Shown here piece by piece: positions 23,038 to 33,927 of a stretch of 64,000 nt of DNA (position 1 is the first letter of the stretch; each line of letters starts with the position of its first letter). The stretch lies in assembly GCA_005765155.1 (NCBI GenBank), contig VCCP01000006.1, positions 508,501 through 572,500 on the forward strand, read 5' to 3'. The translations under genes and the position numbers were made by a program. The notes below the pieces were generated by a model. That model made no database searches, was not told the DNA's origin, and was given only the letters and a program-made list of their open reading frames with translations. This stretch comes from Zelopaecilomyces penicillatus (Eukaryota > Ascomycota > Sordariomycetes > Hypocreales > Pseudodiploosporaceae).

Positions 23038-24722
23038 TTATAGTTCTGCCCACTCACTTTCAACAGGAATTTTGAACCCAGATGCGCGCAGCTTCTGGAA
23101 GACACCCGTAGGATCATACTTGGCCGCCGCCTCCCGCAACTTCGCCAAGGCCGCCTTGCCAAGCGACGCCATCACATCCTGGCTGCTATGAGAATAATTG
23201 AGGTACCGCCAATTCCACTTGAGCCCCAACGACTCGGCATAGTCGTCGATATCCTTGACGTACGCGGCAATCAAGGGTAGCGCGAGCTTCTCGGTCTCGG
23301 CGCTGTTAAAGGCCACGGTGACTAGGAACATTTGGCCATTGCCGTCGAGGATGTACTTGTCCAGCCCCATGACATTGCCGCCGTTGGCGATGCCCTTTTT
23401 GACAATAGACTTTGTGATTGGCTGGATGAGGCAGAGTGTGTAGAGGTCTGATGAGGATGATGGGGCAATTTGTTCCAGCGCGGCGTTGAGGCCAGAGAAC
23501 TTGTTGACGGCGTAGTTTATTGGGCGAGGGTCGTTTTTGAAGGAAGCCGAAAGCCAGATGTTGCTATAAGTTGCCTGTCAGCTTTATTTTCTTCTTCGCA
23601 GCGGTGTAGGGCCGTAATTCAATATGTTTGGGAGAAGATGCTTACTGTGAACCAGCGGGTTGACCCTCACCGAGCTCTTGGATAAGAGTCGACAGTTTGT
23701 CAACCCGGGTAGTGTCTTCATATATGCCTGGAACAGCATAAAAGCCGTCAAAGGCTGCTGCTTTGGGTTCTGCAACTGTGTTATAAAGCGCAGCATTAAT
23801 TATAGTACCACCCACTGCTTGGGGCAGATATGCCCAGTAGATAATCGCCGAGCTATTCTCATCCTTGTGCACGTTTTCGGTAAAATCTACGAGAGCATCG
23901 ATGACGGCCGGGCCCGACTTGAGATTGTAGAATATGTTGCCTCCCCAAACCACTGGTTTCTGAGGATTAGCAAACTCAATGGGATACATGTCGAACCGGG
24001 TGACGAGGCCCAAGTTGCCACTGCCTCCCTTGAGGCCACGCCATAGATCTGGGTTACTTGTGGCATTTGCATTAACGATATCGCCGTTGGCGAGCACAAC
24101 TTCAAAGTTGGCCACGGTATCACAGCCCATGCCATGAGAGGCCGAGTGAAAAGAGTTGCCGCCTCCTGTGAGGAATCCAGCAGTGCCAACCGTGCCAGCA
24201 CGGCCTCCTGTGACGACTACGCCATGAGGAGCCAATGTTCCGTAGACGGTTTGCCAGCTTGTACCAGGAGGGATCGAAGCCAATCTACTGTTGGCGTCCC
24301 AGGTTGTGGCGTTCATGTTCCCTTGGACACCATCAGTTTCTGTTTTAAATCACCGCACGCACATGATCTACCTCTACATTAAATACACAATAAAAACAAA
24401 ACGCCACTCTACATCGAAGCTAAAAGGAGAGTGAGATAGATTAGAAACGGCTCTTACCAAAGTCGATGGTGACACCATCTTTGACCGCGTTTGACAGGGG
24501 AAAGGAGCCATGTCCGCCCCCGCGGACTCCAAAGGGGCAATCACCAGCTACCAGAGACTTGATGATGGCAGAGACGTCCTTGGCCGTGGATGGCTGCACC
24601 AGGCACCAGGACTGCAAAGCTGCGCTTCTAGACCAGTAAGACCCGAGGCGGGCCTCATAGGCTTCTGAATTGGGCATGTATACCTTGCCATTGAGGCCGG
24701 CATTGTGTTCAAGATCTTGGCA
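23038..24722 (-). CDS. FAD-linked oxidase of the VAO/berberine-bridge family (5' end not found)
   Basis: Exons 24458-24722, 23646-24321 and 23038-23563 give 488 aa from an exon that begins at an acceptor (TAG) with CQDLEHNAGL; an upstream exon with the start codon, and often a signal peptide in this family, is not convincingly visible. The FAD-binding PCMH domain shows PFGVRGGGHG and HSASHGMGCDTVANFEVV: this His and Cys are in the positions that bind flavin covalently twice in this family. The C-terminal end LGKAALAKLREAAAKYDPTG is the berberine-bridge-like tail. Substrate unknown; relatives oxidise alkaloids, polyketides or oligosaccharides. The AAG acceptor at 24322 is inferred; a CAG further upstream in the intron would add six residues in frame. 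Confidence 0.85.
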
Positions 24723-25294
24723 CTATAATATGGAGCAATTGAAGGTAAGTTCAACCAAAGAGTTAGCATGTGTGGTGGTTTATCCCCCCCGTTCATTCAT
24801 CGTGTGTAAGTCGTATGACTTTGCTTATCGCCTTTTGCATTTTCCCCATGTTTTCTTTCCCCTTCGTTTAACTCGTTTGGGCCAAGTGCTCAGCCCTGAC
24901 ACATTTGTCTTTCGCCATTTCCCCATCTCATGCATTCTGCTCACGCGCGCGCGTGCGCTCATTGCCAGCAAATGCAAGTAAGCACCGGAGAGAGGAAAAA
25001 GAAGCACTAGCCTAGACCACCAAACTTATGGTGTCGTTGCATGATATATCGATTTTGGGGTGAGGTGAGAGTGGGTGAGTGAGAGAGACTGAGAGAGACT
25101 GGAAAGGTCTGTGTGGGAAAAAGAAACGCTTATGTGTTGGCAGAGATGGAGGGGCGGCAGGGAGAGGAAGAGCAGGGACAGGGTATGTATTATAGAGTAG
25201 CGCGGATACAGCAATGGGGCTTGTTTGTATTTACAGCGTGTGTGTATTCTAGTACAAAGTATAAAAAGGCGATTTGTATAAAAATGCGAGGAAC

Positions 25295-25297
<3 letters not shown>

Positions 25298-25332
<35 letters not shown>
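25298..25332. repeat. (GA)n microsatellite
   Basis: About 17 tandem GA units in otherwise non-coding sequence. Confidence 0.95.
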
Positions 25333-25335
<3 letters not shown>

Positions 25336-26961
25336 ATTATGATGGAAATGTACTAACACAGCTCGAGATGATGGCCTGGTGGCGATCCGATGGGCTTGCC
25401 GCTGTGGCAATGGCATTGCCGCTGAGGGCTAAAATGAGGATCCTTGATCCAACCATTGTGACGTCTATTTACTTTTTCCTTCCCTTGGCTGGCCAAGTGA
25501 GGCGAAAGCCGAGAAAAAAAAGCCCAGCTGCTGGTATTAGTGATGGGGTCCAAGGGGGGCCGGCCAGGTAGGCTTTGGATTGAAACTCGATTGAGGAAAG
25601 GGACAACGATGACAGGTCACCACCACGACTTGAAGCTCTATAATATGGGGCAGATAGCAGGATGTCTTGTCGAGATGTGTGTGAGTGTGAGTGTGTGCAA
25701 CCAATCAGGGAGGAGGCACAGAGTCAATGCGTAGAGCCGCGCTGACGGAGTTTTCGGAGACGGGAGAGATGGCTCGCAAGGTAGGCGGATATCGGATGTC
25801 GAGGGTGGCGAACGGCACAGAAATGGAATCAGAGATGGAGCTTGTTTCCTGACCCAAGCCCTCGGGGAGAAAAGAGACCTTGCCAAAGAAAGCAGGCAGG
25901 CTCAGCGGCGAACGCTGTACTAATTGATGAGAATAAAGGCGCTCATACACCAGAGATATCACGGAGTTGTGCTGACCGTTTGCGGCACGTTTGAACTGGT
26001 GAGGAGAGGAGGAGGGGATGTGGTTGGTGATGGGGGCAGAGAGCAACGGCTTTATTGCCTACATGACGATTGCAGAGTTACGGTATCAATGCGTGATTTT
26101 CTCTATTCATCTGTTGGTTCTGATGCCAGATGATGATTAGGGTTCGAGCGCCACTGAAGGGAGAGTGACACTGATGGGGTGACACTGAAAGCAAAAAGCA
26201 CGTCTGCACGAAAGCAGCGACGGACAGCATCTCATACATACATACATACACATGCTTGTCTGCAGGCAGATACACCTAGGTATGTGATGGATGAGGCTTT
26301 TGCGGTTACTATTATGGCCTACGTAGTGTGAAAGTAATGTGACCTGGAGCCGTTTGGTGAGCCGTTTGTTTTGTGTGTGTTGGGATGGATGCCACGACTC
26401 TGAACCCTGGACGGGAGGAGAAGTCGCTATTTGTGGACTTGGAGGCATGGCAACGGGGAGGAAACATCCAGGATGTATTTAAAATGAGACGTAGTAGTGG
26501 ATGCCGTCTAGTCACTCCCTATAAATAGCTGAAGATGTGTTTGAGAGTGTTTGAGTCATGGTGCTGGTAGATGAGAACTCATGATGATGAGAAGAAAAGA
26601 TAGAGTGAGTGTTTGCAATGGTGACTGATGGAAGCATACGTACCCAGAGAACTCTCTCCTGTAGATGCTGACAACCTTGACCTCCATCTACATTCTATTG
26701 AATGCCACAGAAGGGGTGGTGATGAGTAGACCTTCAAAAGGTGCAACAAAACAGTGATGAGTAATGAGACAGACTTTCTGTAAACGGTAGTTGTATCGCG
26801 GCGAAAGCTCCAGAGTTTCATGCCGAGGCAGGACATGATGACTTTCCAATCTTGCCAGAACAAAAGGGGGGGAGGGGGACCATATCGAGTGATCTGAAGT
26901 GGTTTAGGTAAAGGCTGTCTGTCAAACTTGACACGTCCTGCAGAGATGTCTGTCCTTTCTA

Positions 26962-26976
26962 CCCCCCCCCCCCCCC
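26962..26976. repeat. Poly-C run followed by GTAGCCCC repeats
   Basis: Fifteen consecutive C, then two copies of GTAGCCCC; such runs are length-unstable and error-prone in assembly. Confidence 0.9.
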
Positions 26977-29233
26977 GTAGCCCCGTAGCCCCGTTTCCGT
27001 CCCGTCTTGTCTTGAGGATGGAACTCGCAAGGCCACGATTGGCCCAAAATCCCCAGTCCAAGTCCCGAACCAACAACAAAACGTTACAACAGACCGGGGG
27101 GTGGTTGCTGTTGAAGTGAACTACTAAGGTAAACCTGTGCTTACCAGGGTTTGAGTGTCAAGCGTCAGCAGAAGAGACGGGCTGAGTGAGCTGCTTCGGG
27201 CTGAAGTGGCCAAACCCCCTGCAAGTCTGCGACATATCGGAAGCCAAGCCGTGGCGTGACGCTTCCCGTGCCGGGGGCCTACTAATAATAAGAAAGTGTG
27301 ATTTGGTTACCTGATGTTTGTAATAATACCGTAGTACAGTGCTTAGCGTGAGATGTTATGATCGGAGGTTACATGGCCACGCCTTCCCCCCCCCCTTCCC
27401 ACTCGACCCCGTTTTCGCTGTGCTTGTGTGTCTCTTGTGAGTTTGCTTTTTTTCTTCTTTCTTATCCGTATCCCTGGTCCACACGCGTCCGAAGCTTCTC
27501 GGGGGCTCTTGCGGGACATGCGATGGTAAACATGGGGAAAATTATCATCTTATGGCGGAGGATTGATTACCGGTGGTACAAATTGCATCGGACACGGGAC
27601 GACGATGCCGACAAAGATGTGCGATTTGCATAGCCCGGGGAGAAAGGTGATTCGATGTAGCTTGACAAATGTTATGTGCCATCACAGTGTGATGGATGCA
27701 TGTTTCTACTTGTACTACTACAAAATCATCACAGCGACTATTACTACCTACTAGTAGCCAACACAATCCCCAACGGTTCTCTCTCCCGACTTGTCGGATA
27801 ATAGAAAGCAGATCTATCCAGCGAGTGGGATGTCATTCCCCACCGGTTGGTGCTACCATCCCCATTCCCATAAGCCAACCAACACACACACACACGTCAA
27901 AAGAAGCCCCATCACGGTGTGCTTTCCATCTGCGGCTCCTCCTACGGGTATGAAATCTGACGGCAGAGGGGGAGGGGGGAAGCGGCCGGCCGGCAGAAGA
28001 TGTGATTGCCAAGGATGATGCAGGGTCCTTGCTGGTGAATCTCGGTAGGCTGGAGAGTCCGGGGTGTGTCTGCCTACATTCATTCGTACATGTCAGTGTA
28101 GGTGAAAGGATCTGACAAGAGACGGAAACGGAAACAGACAGAGATTAAAGTGATAATGATTACTATGTATGTACATGCTATCTTTATACATAACACCGGA
28201 CCACCTCCCGCGCCCGCGTGGTTCACACATTCCAGCCCTGTGAGGTTTCCACAACAAGTTCCATCACGTTGTTTGCTTGCTCTCTACACAAACAAGTATC
28301 ACCTTATTACCAAGTTGTTATTAATTCATTACTTATTTTACCCATCATCTTGTTGCTTGCTATTGTCAACCGTTATTGTTGTTGTCTGTTGTCTGTTCTG
28401 TGTTGTTGGATGATCAAAAACCCGCCACTCTGGTTCCCCCAATCTGTCACCTCTCACAAATCTAAACCTGAGAAAAACGGTCCCTTGAGCTGTCTTTTTT
28501 TTTCTTGCCAGAAGGAAATAAAATAAAAGACGGAAACGAGCAAGAGAGAGCGAGCTCGCCCCCAAAGATAACCAGCCCAGCCCGACCCCACGGCTTGCCC
28601 CAAAACCCGAAAAAAAGAAAGGAAAAAACACAAAGAAAAGAAAACCGTATTAGCTGGCCACTCCTCTCCGCCAACAAACAAAGAAATCGGAAACACGACA
28701 AAAAAAAACCGACAGTGGAGGAAGGAAAGAAAGAAAAGGAAGAAAAGGAAGCACTACCGTCGCCCGCCCTACACAAACCTTTCCTGCCCTGCGCCTGACG
28801 CCTCTTTTGGTGAAAAAACCTACCTGTTCAGATCAGATCTACGCAATCTTTTGAGACTGCCACCATTTCTTTTTTATTGTTTGCGAGTGATAATATCGAT
28901 CGATTCAGAAGGGGAACAAAAGTGGTTATTGCGCTGCTTCTTTTCGGAAAAGATTCAGACTCGAAAAACCTAAACGCCGAACAACAACTCCACGGGACCT
29001 ACGACTGACAGACTGGCCGGAGGTGGTCTCTTCACGGGTTTGCCCGCCCTTTGATTAAAGGGTCACAGTCCGGAGATCTCATCTTGGCTGTTGTCTTCTT
29101 CTCTCTTTCTCCGTCATTTGGCGTTCTTGTTCGCCGTCCTCTCCCTCTCTTTGGTCTCCAATTTGTCTGCTTCGACGGCTTTTCGCCTTAATTCCCTTTG
29201 ATCACCACATTCCTCCCAAATGTCCTCGCTACA

Positions 29234-30873
29234 ATGCCAACAATCGACGGTTTTATGACCGTTCTGCCCCCGCCTGAGGGCTACATCGTCGACTTTGACC
29301 ATCCGCAGCGGCAGGGTGTTCCTCATGCCTACTGGGTGACGGGTGTAGGCACAATCCTGAGCCTGGTGATGATTGCGCAGAGATTATATACAAAGCTTGT
29401 GTTCGTTGGCAGGCTGCAAATTGACGATGGTATGTACGCTCTTTCTAGTTTGGTATTTTTTTTTTTTACGGGGAGTGAGTTCTGTTGCTAATGAGATGGT
29501 TTGATCTAGTTTTCTTGGTTCTCGCTTGGGTAAGTGAATGAATGTGTGGAGGTGTATAGAAAAGAGTTCTTGTATTAACATATAGTTCTGAAGGTGGTTT
29601 CACTCACTACCATTGCGCTTTGTCTTCGTAAGTTTTATCCTACATAGAAGCATTTTCAGAGACACCTCCTTTGATGTGGTATATCAAAACTGACAACACC
29701 ATATTAGACATGTTTGCCACTGGCTCAGGCGGAATCCACGGTTGGGAACTCCCCATGGACAAGCTTGACATTTATATGGTGGTAAGTAGCTGAATCTGGA
29801 GAGAGTTTCAATGAATTATCTCTTGCGCCGTTAGATTAAATGGATAGGCGGCTGATCTATTCCAGGACGTATATCTTGCAGCAGCAATGTACATTGTCGG
29901 CGGCAGTCTAGCCAAACTTTCACTCCTCATCTTTTACTTTCGACTGTCGCCACAGACCTGGTTCATGGTGGCAATCTGGTCAACAATACTCTTCATCTCT
30001 GGCTACACAATCGCCATCTTCTTCGCCCTCATCTTTGCGTGTAACCCCATCTCGAAAAGCTGGGATTATCGCGTCATCGAAGGCCAGTGCGTCAACCGAC
30101 CAGCTTTGTATATTGCTACCGCTGCAGTAAATATTGCTTCAGACGTCATTTTATTCTGTCTCCCGATTCCTATCGTCTTTAAACTCCAAATTCCCCGACG
30201 ACAAAAATTTGGATTACTTCTCATCTTCCTTCTGGGTTCGTTGTGAGTTTTATGCTTGATTGACTTATAGAAGTGAAACCTGATCACAAGCTAATCCTAA
30301 ACATTAGGACCATTGTCACATCCATTGTTCGCATGACGATTCTTCCAGCCATGCTCACAAGCCCGGACCAAACATGGGTTGTGTCGTGGGCGACTGTTTG
30401 GGTGTAAGAAAGCCCCCCCGTCAATATAAACCTAACCTATCTTGAAGTCTGCCTCTTGAAAACTATAACTAACTCGGTTGACATTTTGCAGTCTTGTTGA
30501 AGCGAATCTGATCATCATATGCGCGTCATTACCAACATTACGAAAGTTCCTCAAACATGTGGCACCAAAACTAGTTGGAGAGAGCATCACAAGAAGCCGT
30601 GACAAAGGGAAAGAGAGTGGTGGATCTGCACCTCCTTCAGCCCTGAGGACGATAGGCATGATCAGTACATCAGACGCGAGGAGAAACAGGCGCGGAGAAT
30701 ACTCCCGATTCGACCCGGACGAAGATGATGAGGAACAAGGTGTTGCTGTACATGAGGAACCGAGCGAGTCCTACACGTTGACGAACTTCGCGACAAAGAC
30801 CTCGACGATAAAGTTTCCCCCACCGTCCTTTGCACAAAGGGGCAACGCCAAAGCCTGGGGAGAGGACCGTTGA
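29234..30873 (+). CDS. Seven-TM rhodopsin-domain (Pth11-like) integral membrane protein
   Basis: Seven exons: 29234-29429, 29510-29529, 29594-29627, 29708-29781, 29866-30242, 30308-30403, 30492-30873 (392 aa); all phases agree. Family: fungal 'rhodopsin domain' membrane proteins related to Pth11, candidate receptors at the plasma membrane. Hydrophobic segments are visible in order: WVTGVGTILSLVMIAQRL; VFLVLAWVVSLTTIALCL; DVYLAAAMYIVGGSLAKLSL; MVAIWSTILFISGYTIAIFF; ALYIATAAVNIASDVILFCL; LLLIFLLGSL to TSIVRM; and the last one around LVEANLIIICASLPTLRKF. The family phrase SVxPxTRxFxxH-like CNPISKSWD follows TM4. The acidic cytoplasmic tail (RFDPDEDDEEQG) is typical. The CFEM extension found in some Pth11 relatives is absent. 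Confidence 0.88.
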
Positions 30874-31675
30874 CAAGACGACGAGTTTCAGAGGGGAAGT
30901 GGTTTTGCCTATGCAAACCAACAACATGACAACTGTTACGGGGGGCTGAAAAAAGAAAAAAGGGATGGACAAGGTGCATTGAACAGCGATCAGCGAGGCT
31001 ACTTTTGCTTTTATTTCTTGGTTGATGATGACGACACATCTGGATAGGGATGACCGTATGAGGGCATTGACGGACATGTCAGACTGAGTGTTGACTTTCA
31101 GGTTTTCCCTACATTACCTGATATGTCCAGGCATTTCATTTATACGAATTGCCATACTTTGGCAAAGGGCAGTTGTTTTTATAGCATTTTGGGGGGAAAG
31201 GGGAAAGTCAAACGGCGGCGCACGGGGGAGCATTTGCATACAGGGAAGTTTGGGGATGGGCATCACATGGTTTGCTTTTTATTCACGGACACACACACAC
31301 AAAGGGGAGTTTTCTAGGGTTTGATCGGCATAGGGGAAATGGGGGTTGGAGGCAATCATGACTTTGTTTAGCAATGATACCCAATGCATATCTCATAATA
31401 TCAACAGCGGGACATTAAATGCACATTCTAAGCGATGCATTTCAGTAATATCGTGCTTTGTGAATTTTCAACAGTTTACTTATTGACAAGTTTGATGATG
31501 TGAGACTCGTTATGCTAATGCTGGTATTCTCACGGTCTTGAAGATGGAACTCTTGAGAAAAAAAGTGGTAGGGAGTTATACAGTTTGGCGTGTTGTGAAG
31601 CATCTTTCTGTGCATAATTATTCAATGGCTGTATAATTTGCATTTCCGACACATCTTTCAATTATCACATGGAAG
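30874..31675. other. Spacer downstream of the rhodopsin-domain gene
   Basis: Holds its 3' UTR and an A/T-rich stretch before tRNA-Ile. Short ORFs near 31088-31324 have no recognisable similarity. Confidence 0.5.
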
Positions 31676-31774
31676 GCTTCCGTAGCTCAGTTGGTTAGAG
31701 CATCGTACTAATACTTATGCATCCGCTTATATTTAGTGATGCGAGGGTCGCAGGTTCAAGCCCTGCCGGGAGCA
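31676..31774 (+). tRNA. tRNA-Ile (AAU) with 25-base intron
   Basis: Acceptor stem GCTTCCG pairs with CGGGAGC, D-arm GCTCAGTTGGTTAGAGC, anticodon stem TCGTA with TGCGA, loop C-T-AAT-A, T-arm CGCAGGTTCAAGCCCTGCG-like (GCAGG/CCTGC). The anticodon is AAT at 31710-31712. The intron 31714-31738 sits after base 37, the canonical nuclear position. Discriminator base A73 at 31774; a T-rich run follows (31792-31800), as expected for RNA polymerase III termination. Confidence 0.95.
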
Positions 31775-32064
31775 TAGCTCTTGATGCCGTCCAATTTTTT
31801 GGCTTTTGCAACAAAACAACATGCCTGTGAAACTCTGGTTTCTTTTTGTTGCTACTATATTTTGAGGTCATTATGCAATTTTCGCAACTCTAGAATGGCA
31901 TCTATTAGATGCAAATGTGATTCTTTTTTTGTGTAACACTGCAAAAGATAGCCGACCGTTTTATGTGCTGAATTTGCCAAAGTGTGGTTAGTCAGCCTCA
32001 AGATCCTTGAAGCAAGTACATCGTTAGAAACAATTTCGATGCTTCAACACTTTTGGGTTTCGGC

Positions 32065-33465
32065 ATGACTACCTCAGCACCGTCAACCTCGGTGCTCAAC
32101 CTCAATGCGCTGTTTGACAATCCCCTATTCGCGGGAGGCATTGGCCTCGCCTCCCTCGGCGCAGCTGCCGCTTTCGCTCGCAAAGGAGCGATAGTGGCTC
32201 TCGGCGCTGCCCGTCGACGGCTTCTCGTCAATGTCGAAATCAGCAAACAAGATCCTGCGTATCCATGGATTTTAGCATGGCTATCGCAGCCGCGTGCGAC
32301 TCCGGGCTTTATAGCGTCACGGCTTACACGGATTCACAACCTATCGGTTTCAACGGCGACTTCATCACGGGGGTCTGCGACTGGCGGGCCGATCAATGCG
32401 CATTTCTTCCTTCAACCAGGATATGGCCGACATATTGTCAAGTTTGGCAATGCGTTTATTGCAGTCAATCGAGAAAAGCACAACACTGCGAACATGAATA
32501 CGGGCGAGCCGCATGAGATTGTTCAGCTGACGACGCTGTGGGCGCACCGTCATGTCTTTGAGGAGCTGTTTAGCGAAGCTCATGAGCTTGCGGCCAAGGC
32601 TAACGAGGGCAAGACGGTGGTATACTCTGCGCGGGGGATGGAGTGGGCGCCTCTGGGTGATTCAAGGAAGAAGAGGCCACTTGGTTCGGTTATACTGGAT
32701 GACGGTGTCAAGGAGAGCATTGTGGCAGATGTCAGGGACTTTCTGTCAAGGCAGCAGTGGTATGTGGATCGAGGCATTCCTTATCGAAGGGGATATCTGT
32801 TATATGGACCGCCAGGCAGTGGTAAAAGTTCCTTTATTCAAGCGCTTGCGGGAGAGCTTGACTTTGCGGTGGCCATGATTAACCTCAGTGAAATGGGGAT
32901 GACGGACGACAAATTAGCCTACCTCTTGACGAAGCTACCCAAGCGGAGCTTACTTCTTCTCGAAGACGCTGATGCTGCGTTTGTCAATCGTCGGCAACGA
33001 GATTCAGACGGCTACAGTGGTGCCAGTGTGACATTCTCCGGTCTCCTGAATGCCTTGGATGGCATCGCAGCTGGAGAAGAGCGCATCGCATTCTTAACAA
33101 CCAACCACATCGAGCGATTAGACCCCGCCCTAATACGACCGGGTCGAGTTGACATGATGCTCAAAATAGGTGATGCGACCCGATTTCAAGCCGCGCACAT
33201 GTGGGACCGCTTCTACGGAGACACAGACAAGGACCACTCCGCCAGAGAGCGGTTCCTCAACCGGCTGGAAGAGCTCGGGCTTTTCGGGGTGTATACAGAT
33301 GGAAAACCTTCAAGCAGGCATACAAGCACTGCTGCGATTCAGGGCTTGTTTCTGTTTAATAAGAATGACATGGAGGGGGCTATTGATATGGCCGAGGGGT
33401 TGATTCCGAGGACGTTTGAGGCAGAAGATATGCACTCGAATGGAGATGCTAAGCCGGCTTCTTGA
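32065..33465 (+). CDS. BCS1-like AAA ATPase
   Basis: Single exon of 466 aa. BCS1 is an inner-membrane AAA protein that moves the folded Rieske Fe-S protein across the membrane for complex III assembly; fungi also carry several BCS1-like paralogues of unknown role. Visible features: a hydrophobic helix near residues 20-45 (NPLFAGGIGLASLGAAAAF), the BCS1-specific domain with YPWILAWLSQ, Walker A GPPGSGKSS (about 248-256), Walker B LLLLEDAD (296-303), and the sensor/arginine region TTNHIERLDPALIRPGRVD. The ATG at 32065 is the first in frame. The conserved features fit true BCS1 well (length about 450-500), but a paralogue cannot be excluded. Confidence 0.9.
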   Translation: MTTSAPSTSVLNLNALFDNPLFAGGIGLASLGAAAAFARKGAIVALGAARRRLLVNVEISKQDPAYPWILAWLSQPRATPGFIASRLTRIHNLSVSTATSSRGSATGGPINAHFFLQPGYGRHIVKFGNAFIAVNREKHNTANMNTGEPHEIVQLTTLWAHRHVFEELFSEAHELAAKANEGKTVVYSARGMEWAPLGDSRKKRPLGSVILDDGVKESIVADVRDFLSRQQWYVDRGIPYRRGYLLYGPPGSGKSSFIQALAGELDFAVAMINLSEMGMTDDKLAYLLTKLPKRSLLLLEDADAAFVNRRQRDSDGYSGASVTFSGLLNALDGIAAGEERIAFLTTNHIERLDPALIRPGRVDMMLKIGDATRFQAAHMWDRFYGDTDKDHSARERFLNRLEELGLFGVYTDGKPSSRHTSTAAIQGLFLFNKNDMEGAIDMAEGLIPRTFEAEDMHSNGDAKPAS

Positions 33466-33927
33466 TTGAAAAAAGAAAGAGGAAGCATTGTGTAATGATT
33501 ATTCTTGTACCAACAATTCTGTGTAGGTATTGTCGACATGTAAAATCTGGAGATGCCCACATGGCTTGTACTATACTCACCACTGGAGAATGGCCCTAAA
33601 GAGGAAGAGATGGAATAAAGAATAAATGTGTAAAACTTTTGATGGCCTCATGAATAGAACTTGCTGTAGAATCAAAGACTAGAATTCAGAGGCAGGCAAG
33701 GATGTTGGTAGTCGCTGTAGCTGCCTGGCTGTTAGAGGCGTTGCGCCACCACAGCGAGGCTGAATCGAGACATCGTGAATGCCGAGTCCTTGCACACACT
33801 ATAAATCTACCCTGTTAGTCACGCCTGATGACTCTTTTAGAAAACATACAACACAGCCAGACATAGAACAGTTTCTCACCTTCGACTTATCAAAATTCAG
33901 AGATTTTTTCTTCTTTCATCGTCAGAA
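33466..33927. other. Spacer before the PARG gene
   Basis: Contains the BCS1-like 3' UTR and the promoter and 5' UTR of the PARG gene. A/T-rich; no supported gene. Confidence 0.5.

Larger units (their letters stand above)
24723..29233. other. 4.5-kb gene-poor region with simple repeats
   Basis: Apart from a probable missing first exon of the FAD oxidase near 24800-25000, I find no supported gene. The stretch includes a (GA)n tract, a poly-C run, a CACACA run near 27885, C-runs near 27387, and A-rich purine tracts around 28600-28760. The right part (28800-29233) is probably promoter and long 5' UTR of the rhodopsin-domain gene. Confidence 0.5.

Noticed and set aside
15392..24722. Secondary-metabolite cluster around the FAD oxidase
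   Set aside because: Neighbouring genes are NAA15, a Cid2-like protein and a lipid kinase; no backbone enzyme, transporter or regulator.
25705..26046. 113-codon minus-strand ORF (possible exon)
   Set aside because: Locally protein-like near its end, but no start/splice context or family similarity; not enough to call.
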